Notes under the pieces: model-generated
Database searches by the model: none
What the model was told of the DNA's origin: nothing
Seen by the model: the letters and a program-made list of their open reading frames with translations, nothing else
From: HK-STAS-PATE-36 sp964565615
GTDB lineage: Bacteria > Patescibacteriota > Saccharimonadia > Saccharimonadales > JAGQNJ01
Assembly (NCBI GenBank): GCA_964565615.1
Contig: CAZMFO010000018.1
Span: forward strand, 1 to 18,310
Reading direction: 5' to 3'
DNA: 18,310 bases
Shown here: in pieces, positions 13,592 to 18,310 of the stretch
Numbering within the stretch: the stretch's first letter is position 1
Layout of the letters: each line of letters starts with the position of its first letter
Made by a program: the position numbers and the translations under genes

Positions 13592-14400
13592 CTTTCTGCA
13601 ACTTGCAACCGTGTCGCCCTAATAACATTTTCAAATAGTGCACAGACAGTTAACGGCCCAACTCCACCTTTTATGGGGGTAATCATAATACTAGGCAAGC
13701 TTCTGACCTCTTCGGCCACATCACCCACCAAGCCATTACTATCCGTTGCAACCCCAGCATCAACTATAACTGCATTTTTTTTGATCATATCTTTGTTAAT
13801 CAATCCAGGAACTCCAGTAGCACAAACCAAAATGTCAGCCTTTCTAGCCTCTTCTGCTAGGTTTTTAACTTTTTTGTCAACGACCTTTATGATAAATCCT
13901 GATTGCTTCCACATCTTTGCTAGTGGCCTGCCGACTAAACGACCATGCCCAACAATGACAATATGCTTATCTTTAAGGTTGATATTGTAGCCCGCCAACA
14001 GCCAGTTAATAGCCATTGGGGTTGCTGGATCGTAAACAGCCTTTTTCCCCAATGCATCAACATCTTTACTAGGAGATACCAAATTTAGGGTATCTGTAGT
14101 TTTAGTCTTATCGGGCAAAGGAATTTGCACTATAATACCGTGAACAGCCGAATCCTTATTTAGTTTATTTATTACAGATTGTGCGTCTGACTGCTCTATG
14201 CTATAAACATCAACATCAACACCGATATCAGCACCATAATTTTGTTTTAAGCGCATATAGCTATCAACAACAGGGTCAGGATTAGTTCGGATAATCGCCA
14301 GTCTTGGAATTATTTTGATTGATTGACGCAAAACCCTAACATCTTTGGCTTGACGCTCCTTAATAAATCCAGCAAGCTCACTGCCATTTAGTTCTTTCAT
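13588..14400 (-). CDS. folD: Methylenetetrahydrofolate dehydrogenase/cyclohydrolase (FolD)
   Basis: 270 aa, slightly shorter than the usual 280-300. It interconverts 5,10-methylene-THF, methenyl-THF and 10-formyl-THF in the cytosol, using NADP. The catalytic tyrosine and lysine appear in SYMRLK (Tyr48, Lys52). The VQIPLPD motif is at 91-97, KDVDA at 112-116, PATPMA at 125-130, the dinucleotide-binding GHGRLVGRP at 151-159 and the substrate-binding TPIKGGVGPLTV at 241-252. All are family hallmarks. It is the first gene of a two-gene unit with murI (ATGA overlap), an unrelated pathway, which probably reflects genome compaction. A terminator lies just upstream, so it needs its own promoter in the 30 bp before its ATG; no good one is seen. 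Confidence 0.95.
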   Translation of the reverse strand: MKELNGSELAGFIKERQAKDVRVLRQSIKIIPRLAIIRTNPDPVVDSYMRLKQNYGADIGVDVDVYSIEQSDAQSVINKLNKDSAVHGIIVQIPLPDKTKTTDTLNLVSPSKDVDALGKKAVYDPATPMAINWLLAGYNINLKDKHIVIVGHGRLVGRPLAKMWKQSGFIIKVVDKKVKNLAEEARKADILVCATGVPGLINKDMIKKNAVIVDAGVATDSNGLVGDVAEEVRSLPSIMITPIKGGVGPLTVCALFENVIRATRLQVAER

Positions 14401-14424
14401 ACTTTATACCTAGTATTCTAGCAC

Positions 14425-14447
14425 AAAAAAGACGACCCTATGTCGCC
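14425..14447 (-). terminator. Intrinsic terminator of the DUF5684 gene
   Basis: Minus-strand RNA forms a six-pair stem (GGCGAC with GTCGTC, one G.U wobble) around a five-base loop, followed by six U (14430-14425). A T-rich stretch on the other side (14449-14453) gives weaker plus-strand potential. It lies 24 bp after the stop of the upstream membrane protein gene and just before folD. Confidence 0.8.
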
Positions 14448-14470
14448 CTTTTTACTTTTTGATAGCTCGT

Positions 14471-14965
14471 TTATGTAGTTGGTGTGGCTGTTGGTGTCTT
14501 AGCTGATGAGCCACCCTGATACTGGGCATCTCCAAAGCCAAGTATTAGCATTCCAATTAACGAAAATATAATTAGCCCAACAACAGCAAAGGTTGTGTCC
14601 TTGCCAAACCTTTTGGCCAACTCTATGGCAATTAAGACATAAAGCACTAATGCTGCGATTGAAAACACAAAACCAATAAATGGTATGATCGCACCTATGC
14701 CAACAATACCCCACCAGCCGGGCTTCCCAGCAATTTCTGCTAGTACCCATCCGTTATACACTGGAATAATAGCCTTCCATCCCTCTACGCCGGCCTTTAC
14801 GAATACCTTCCACAGAGCCACTAGAGTAACGATGAGAACTATCAAATAAACCACCATAATTACAGCGCCAAAGGCAAAAAGACCAGCCAAGCCCGCCTTC
14901 TCATCAGCAGTTAACGAACCCCCGTCGTATGTATAATTATATGTCTGTGCTAACATCTCAAGCAT
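14471..14965 (-). CDS. DUF5684-like small membrane protein
   Basis: 164 aa with three or four hydrophobic segments (about 28-53, 84-115 possibly as two, and 124-145). The stretch VFVKAGVEGWKAIIPVYNGW (54-73) followed by GKPGWWGI, then AKRFGKDTTFAVVG and LGFGDAQYQGG, matches the pattern I recall for DUF5684, a Patescibacteria-enriched membrane family of unknown function. The C-terminal tail is Thr/Pro-rich. A strong AGGAGG lies five bases before ATG 14965, which settles the start over the second Met four codons in. A TATAAT on the minus strand (15007-15002) fits a promoter with a short leader, though its -35 box is poor. It is a single-gene unit closed by a terminator. Confidence 0.83.
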   Translation of the reverse strand: MLEMLAQTYNYTYDGGSLTADEKAGLAGLFAFGAVIMVVYLIVLIVTLVALWKVFVKAGVEGWKAIIPVYNGWVLAEIAGKPGWWGIVGIGAIIPFIGFVFSIAALVLYVLIAIELAKRFGKDTTFAVVGLIIFSLIGMLILGFGDAQYQGGSSAKTPTATPTT

Positions 14966-15058
14966 AATCCCCTCCTATGCTAGTTAATTAATATGACCTG
15001 TATTATATACCCCTATGTCAAAAAACAAAACAATTTTAATAATTAAATAAAGGTATGT

Positions 15059-15087
15059 TTTACAAACAACGATGTATCTGTTAATAT
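15059..15087 (+). promoter_or_regulatory. Promoter of tRNA-Lys
   Basis: TTTACA (15059-15064) and TAATAT (15082-15087) are 17 bp apart. The predicted start of transcription is about five bases before the mature tRNA 5' end. Confidence 0.6.
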
Positions 15088-15099
15088 AGCTTTTGTATC

Positions 15100-15176
15100 G
15101 GGCCAGTAGCTCAGTTGGTTAGAGCACCTGCCTCTTAAGCAGGGTGTCGAGGGTTCGAGCCCCTCCTGGCCCTCCA
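15100..15176 (+). tRNA. tRNA-Lys (anticodon CUU)
   Basis: 77 nt with a complete cloverleaf: acceptor GGGCCAG/CTGGCCC, D arm with AGCTCAGTTGGTTAGAGC, anticodon stem CCTGC/GCAGG with loop CTCTTAA (anticodon CTT at 15134-15136), and T arm GAGGG/CCCTC with TTCGAGC. The CCA end is encoded (15174-15176). The discriminator base is T (15173), which is unusual since A is normal for tRNA-Lys. It should read AAG codons. It has its own promoter, and a long hairpin begins at its CCA end. Confidence 0.96.
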
Positions 15177-15214
15177 AGCAAAGCGCCCAGCCATGTGTTG
15201 GGTGTTTTGTTTGG
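15174..15214 (+). terminator. 18-bp wobble hairpin starting at the tRNA-Lys CCA end
   Basis: The arms 15174-15191 and 15197-15214 pair at all 18 positions in plus-strand RNA; four pairs are G.U, so the structure exists only in plus-strand RNA. The loop is five bases. The 3' arm is U-rich, but no U-run follows the stem, so it may act as a weak terminator or a 3' processing signal. It includes the CCA, so it competes with the mature tRNA 3' end. Confidence 0.6.
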
Positions 15215-15219
15215 AGAGC

Positions 15220-15238
15220 GGGCTTGAACACTCGACAC
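15220..15238 (-). repeat. Inverted partial copy of the tRNA-Lys T arm
   Basis: The reverse complement of this 19-bp stretch matches 15144-15162 of the tRNA gene at 17 of 19 positions; one of the two differences still allows a G.U pair. In a longer transcript it could pair with the tRNA variable loop and T arm. Confidence 0.7.
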
Positions 15239-15342
15239 GCCAAAAGGGTGGAGAGGTGAGAATTGCCGGTGGCAATTTGCAAGGGAATAAACTCTTGAAA
15301 ACTTGTTTTCAAAGATGTTTTTCCGGGCTCGCCGGAGGTGAG

Positions 15343-15364
15343 TCGAGCCCCTCCTGGCCCACCA
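15343..15364 (+). repeat. Direct copy of the tRNA-Lys 3' end, with A in place of T73
   Basis: Bases 15343-15360 are identical to 15155-15172 of the tRNA gene (18 of 18), followed by ACCA where the tRNA has TCCA. The copies are 188 bp apart. This is the arrangement left when an element integrates into a tRNA 3' end and displaces the old end, but no integrase gene lies between them. Confidence 0.8.
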
Positions 15365-15391
15365 ATCCGAGAATGTGCACCAAATGATTAC

Positions 15392-15470
15392 CACCGTCTT
15401 TCGGTTTTGTGTTTAATGCCTACATATCAAGTATATGGTATATGTAGAGCCGAAAGAACAGCTATCGGTG
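15392..15470. other. Nested inverted repeat, possible structured RNA
   Basis: Three inverted pairs lie inside one another in order: CACCG/CGGTG (15392-15396 with 15466-15470), TCTTTCGG/CCGAAAGA (15397-15404 with 15450-15457) and CTACATAT/ATATGTAG (15420-15427 with 15440-15447, 12-base loop). All pairs are Watson-Crick, so either strand could fold. It matches no RNA family I recognise. A double operator is the alternative. Confidence 0.55.
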
Positions 15471-15718
15471 ATAAACAAAGCATAACTGCACACTTTACAA
15501 CGCAGATGAATATGCAGGGATGTTCTGTTGTGATACCTAACAAAATTGCTTAATCTTCTTAAATAAACCTTATATGTATTGAAATGCCTCAACAACTTAC
15601 ATATTATGTACCAAGATTATCTAGAGCGTATCACTGAGAACACCAGTCAGAAACAAGGCGACTATAAGTCAAGCACTAATTAATACTCAATTAAATGGGC
15701 TAAGAATAGATCTGGTGA

Positions 15719-16804
15719 TTATACGCCACTAAAAGTCTTGGGTGTATTATCATTATTGTTTGTGGTAGCTGGTGGGGTGCCATTAACATAGTTAGTTGGT
15801 GTTGCTCCTTGAGGTGGTGGCACAACAGATGTCACCCCTCCGGCGCCTACCACACTTGTTGTTTTGGCCGAACCTACAAAACCTGTTAGTGCTTGACCGT
15901 GAAATTTGCCCAGCAAAAACCATACCAAGAAACCAGAGCCTCCACCAACAATCAAGACAGGGACCAGCTTTTTCATCAAGCTAAGAAATCTGGAGCTTAA
16001 TGTTGGCTTTGCTTCAATATACGAACTGGTTGGTGTTTCGTCGGTTTGCGTAGCATACGAATTGTAATAAGAGTTATCTGTTGGCGCACTAGCAACTGGC
16101 GGGGTACTTGGAGACGGCGAGGTAGCCGATGGTGTACTTGTTTGCGCTTTTGGCTTAGGAGTCTTTGATGTCTTTGGCTGGCTAGGGTTAGAGGGTGCTG
16201 GATTTGTGGGAGCAGGGGTAGGATTTACTGGACCGGGAGTTGGGGGTACATACGGTGCGCTAAAAGATAGGTTTAGTGGAGTTGCACTAGAAAAGATCTG
16301 TTCTTCACCCGTATCGTTCACGATAAACACAACTGATTCAGGCGGAGGGGAAATGCTTATAGATGTACTGCCACTTGCCACTTTTGCCTTAAATGTTATT
16401 TTAGCTATAAAAACATTACCACTTGGTTGCGGCTCTGCCTGGAATCTACTAAATGTTACTCTCCCATTAGCAACAACAAGACCTTCTGGCTGTAGTGTAA
16501 GGGGTGACCCCGTATAGTCAATCTGAACAAACTCTAGTTTTGAGCTATCAAAGTTAAGAGCTACAAGTGCTGTCGTAATTGGATCATTTGCCGAGAAAGC
16601 AGAAACAGCAACATTTACCTCCGACCCTTGATTGACGGTTGTTTTGTCGGTAGATAAGGTTAGCCCACCAGTTGCAGCAGAAGCACCATAGACAATCCAT
16701 GCCATAAATGTACTTACCAGCACAATAAGGCTAAGTCGCATTGGCGAGAGGTTAAATGCTCTTGTACTCTTTACTTTCTTTGATTTATTGATATATTTCT
16801 TCAT
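15719..16804 (-). CDS. Membrane-anchored cohesin-domain protein
   Basis: 361 aa. The N-terminus has a basic head and a hydrophobic segment (24-43) ending ASA-A, which can serve as a signal peptide. A cohesin-like domain follows (about 47-180): LSTDKTTVNQGSEVNVAVSA, then TALVALNFDSSKLEFVQI, then VFIAKITFKAKV, the strand order of type I-like cohesins. These bind dockerin modules on other proteins outside the cell. A long Pro/Ser/Thr linker (183-270) could span the cell wall. A second membrane segment (281-299, VPVLIVGGGSGFLVWFLLG) anchors it, leaving a low-complexity tail of about 60 residues inside. It starts 4 bp after the stop of the dockerin-protein gene, so the two partners are made together. 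The cohesin call rests on pattern recognition. Confidence 0.82.
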   Translation of the reverse strand: MKKYINKSKKVKSTRAFNLSPMRLSLIVLVSTFMAWIVYGASAATGGLTLSTDKTTVNQGSEVNVAVSAFSANDPITTALVALNFDSSKLEFVQIDYTGSPLTLQPEGLVVANGRVTFSRFQAEPQPSGNVFIAKITFKAKVASGSTSISISPPPESVVFIVNDTGEEQIFSSATPLNLSFSAPYVPPTPGPVNPTPAPTNPAPSNPSQPKTSKTPKPKAQTSTPSATSPSPSTPPVASAPTDNSYYNSYATQTDETPTSSYIEAKPTLSSRFLSLMKKLVPVLIVGGGSGFLVWFLLGKFHGQALTGFVGSAKTTSVVGAGGVTSVVPPPQGATPTNYVNGTPPATTNNNDNTPKTFSGV

Positions 16805-16808
16805 AGCT

Positions 16809-18056
16809 TTACTTCTTCCATGTTCCCAGCAAAGCTCCTAAATCAAACACATTAACGAACCCATCTACTTGGCCATTATCAGAGCCACTACAATCACCCA
16901 AAGTGCCAGCCGAGACAGACTTCTTCCATGATGCTAACAGGGTTGCTAAATCGTAAATGTTAACGATACCATCTGACCTGCCAGCACCACTAGGGCCAGA
17001 AAAGTCACACTTTTTAACAACTACTTGTTTTACTACCGTAATTTGCATAGTTTGCGTTTGTGTAAGATTTGAGGTGTCTGTTGCTGTAACCTCTAACGAA
17101 TAAGAACCAGCTGTTAAGTTTGTGCTAGCGGTATATGGCGACGCTGTTGGTGCACCTATTACTTGCCCGTTCAACTTAAATGTTACATTTTTAATCCCGA
17201 CATTATCGTAGGCATTTGCCGAGAATGTAAAGCTACCCTCGGGAATCTGGACACTAGAGTTGGCTGGGTTAGTAATAGATACTGTTGGTGGGGTCGTATC
17301 CGGAACAGTGTTATTTATGGTAAATGTTTTCTCCGAGCTTGTCGCTGTATTACCAGATGCGTCTACGGCAATGGCAGAAAGTCTATATGTTCCGTTAGTG
17401 TATTGAGTAGAGTTTAGGGCGTACGAATATGGAGAGGTATCGTCTGCAGGAGATAGATTTGTGCCATTTAATCTAAAGGTAACTGTGATTCTTCCATTGG
17501 CATCGTCATCACTTGCTTGGGCATTTAACTGAATCGTTCCAGACTGAGTTGTTGGCGTAGAAACGGAGACCGTTGGATTTGTTTTGTCGGGCAGACAAGG
17601 ATTGCCCTCCATATCAGCAGGAGTACAGTTGCTATTCTTTACTAACATAACTTTATCTACTTTTACACTATTTTCTCTACCGATTAGCTTCATCTCGTGA
17701 TTACCTGCGGACAAATTAGAGAAAGTAATTTTACTATTAGTATTTCCGTCTTTGTAGCCTACCCACTTCCAGCTTCCAACAGGAACTTGTGTGTCGCCCA
17801 CTAAAGTACACGCCCCATTGTCGTTTCTAAACCAAACAGAGTCATTGCCAGCACTCTCGGCACTCATCCTGATCCATAAATTAAAATCGCCTGCTTGATC
17901 AGAGGGAATGGTGTAGCTCCGTGTTACAGTCCCAAGAGAAGTATCGTTGCAATCTGTTGCCGCCTCTGCCCTACCAGTAGAAAGACCAATAACAGCAAGC
18001 AATACAACAGCTACTAGTACGAAGCGAGTTTTGGCTGATGTTAGTTTGATAATCAT
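16809..18056 (-). CDS. Secreted carbohydrate-binding-like, Ig-like and dockerin protein
   Basis: 415 aa. A signal peptide (1-32, cleavage near AEA-ATD) directs export. Residues 33-140 form a beta-sandwich resembling CBM6/CBM35-type modules (NLWIRMSAES, SWKWVGYKDG, LSAGNHEMKLIGRE, VDKVMLV). Two bacterial Ig-like repeats follow (about 158-248 and 254-342), each with PTVS at the start and a GTYxLSAxAxDxSGN-type or GSYSLEVTATDTSN end. The C-terminus (350-415) holds two dockerin-like repeats: DGIVNIYDLATLLASW and DGFVNVFDLGALLGTW. Each calcium loop has extra residues before the DG. The protein probably binds a glycan through its N-terminus and docks through its C-terminus to the cohesin protein encoded 4 bp downstream. 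No catalytic domain is visible, which points to adhesion rather than degradation. Confidence 0.86.
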   Translation of the reverse strand: MIIKLTSAKTRFVLVAVVLLAVIGLSTGRAEAATDCNDTSLGTVTRSYTIPSDQAGDFNLWIRMSAESAGNDSVWFRNDNGACTLVGDTQVPVGSWKWVGYKDGNTNSKITFSNLSAGNHEMKLIGRENSVKVDKVMLVKNSNCTPADMEGNPCLPDKTNPTVSVSTPTTQSGTIQLNAQASDDDANGRITVTFRLNGTNLSPADDTSPYSYALNSTQYTNGTYRLSAIAVDASGNTATSSEKTFTINNTVPDTTPPTVSITNPANSSVQIPEGSFTFSANAYDNVGIKNVTFKLNGQVIGAPTASPYTASTNLTAGSYSLEVTATDTSNLTQTQTMQITVVKQVVVKKCDFSGPSGAGRSDGIVNIYDLATLLASWKKSVSAGTLGDCSGSDNGQVDGFVNVFDLGALLGTWKK

Positions 18057-18075
18057 TTCTTTACCTGTTTTTCAT

Positions 18076-18103
18076 TGTATATGCATAAGCTTGATATTGT
18101 CAA
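18076..18103 (-). promoter_or_regulatory. Promoter of the dockerin-cohesin operon
   Basis: Minus-strand TTGACA (18103-18098, perfect) and TATACA (18081-18076, 4/6) are 16 bp apart. The predicted leader is only about 12 nt and contains AGG about eight bases before ATG 18056. Confidence 0.65.
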
Positions 18104-18213
18104 CAATAATTTTTACAAGCTATTTTTAGGCTACTCAAACATATTACAAATAGCTCTCTTGACTTACCGCCACGAAAGCTCCCCGGCAAAATTAACTATT
18201 CTAACCTTTTAAC

Positions 18214-18246
18214 AAAAAAAACTCTGTTCTAGCAGAGTCTTTTTTT
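18214..18246 (-). terminator. Intrinsic terminator of tRNA-Arg
   Basis: A six-pair stem ACTCTG/CAGAGT (18221-18226 with 18233-18238) and a six-base loop are followed on the minus strand by eight U (18221-18214). A T-run on the plus-strand side (18240-18246) makes it bidirectional. It starts right after the tRNA CCA end. Confidence 0.85.
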
Positions 18247-18310
18247 GGTACACCGGGAGGGATTCGAACCCCCGACCCCTTGTTCCGAAGACAAGTGCTC
18301 TAATCCGCTG
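18246..18310 (-). tRNA. tRNA-Arg (anticodon UCG), 5' end outside window
   Basis: The minus strand gives 65 nt of a tRNA: part of the D arm (TTAGAGCA), anticodon stem CTTGT/ACAAG with loop CTTCGGA (anticodon TCG), T arm GGGGG/CCCTC with TTCGAAT, acceptor CCGGTGT, discriminator A and encoded CCA. It should read CGA and related arginine codons. The 5' acceptor strand lies beyond the right edge. Confidence 0.93.

Larger units (their letters stand above)
15177..15718. other. Intergenic region without a credible protein gene, rich in repeats and hairpins
   Basis: About 540 bp. The first half holds the wobble hairpin, an inverted and a direct partial copy of the tRNA-Lys 3' half, and two more perfect hairpins (15261-15277, seven pairs; 15295-15312, eight pairs). 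The middle holds a nested inverted repeat (15392-15470). From about 15475 to 15718 I see nothing clear. Short open frames here overlap tRNA-derived sequence and have no ribosome binding sites. Confidence 0.7.

Noticed and set aside
15193..15387. 64-aa plus-strand frame after tRNA-Lys
   Set aside because: It starts inside the hairpin loop, runs through tRNA-derived repeats, has no ribosome binding site and shows no protein-like pattern.
15043..15394. Minus-strand open frames antisense to tRNA-Lys
   Set aside because: Their products contain the GLEPSTP/NQLSYWP and GGPGGARTLD strings that are well-known artefacts of translating the reverse strand of tRNA genes.
1..18310. CRISPR array, insertion sequence or prophage
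   Set aside because: No regularly spaced repeats, transposase, integrase or phage structural genes were seen on either strand.

Overview
The window reads like a chromosomal segment of a Candidate Phyla Radiation (Patescibacteria) bacterium, most likely a Saccharibacterium (TM7). Reasons: small compact genes with 1-23 nt overlaps, several starts that look leaderless, families that I associate with this group (DUF5663, DUF5684, receiver-only response regulators, dockerin-like repeats ending in xLLxxW), MurD/MurI with variant or shortened sequence, and TGA used as a stop (RR1, folD), which rules out the TGA=Gly code of Absconditabacteria/Gracilibacteria. The assignment is inference; no 16S rRNA gene is present.

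Region 1 (1-3934, minus strand): a four-gene operon encoding a 667-aa proline-rich, coiled-coil, Gly/Ala-hydrophobic protein, two small DUF5663 paralogues, and a second large protein that runs off the left edge. The two large proteins share a conserved N-terminal motif of about 40 residues although the rest differs. This is the best candidate here for an undescribed multi-protein system. Region 2 (3964-6602, minus): a multi-pass GAF-type sensor histidine kinase followed by a small coiled-coil protein. Region 3 (6653-9776): a plus-strand DUF2156/lysyl-PG-synthase-C-like transferase converging on a minus-strand three-gene operon: membrane protein, pyruvoyl-dependent arginine decarboxylase, GNAT-like protein.

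Region 4 (9777-11553): divergent promoters drive the arginine decarboxylase operon leftward and a receiver-only response regulator rightward. Each short leader carries a terminator-like hairpin just before the first gene, which suggests transcription attenuation on both sides. Two more receiver-only paralogues follow, with a 49-aa zinc-ribbon gene on the opposite strand. These receivers have no output domain, and the kinase of region 2 is the only visible phosphodonor. Region 5 (11599-14965): murD converges on murI, which overlaps folD by ATGA; then a terminator and a DUF5684 membrane protein.

Region 6 (15059-15718): tRNA-Lys(CUU) with a clear promoter, followed by about 540 bp without a credible protein gene. 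This stretch holds a wobble-rich hairpin, an inverted and a direct copy of the tRNA 3' half, and a nested inverted repeat. Region 7 (15719-18106, minus): a two-gene operon in which the first gene encodes a secreted carbohydrate-binding-like/Ig-like/dockerin protein and the second a membrane-anchored cohesin protein. Together they look like a self-contained cohesin-dockerin surface display pair. The window closes with a partial tRNA-Arg(UCG) and its terminator.
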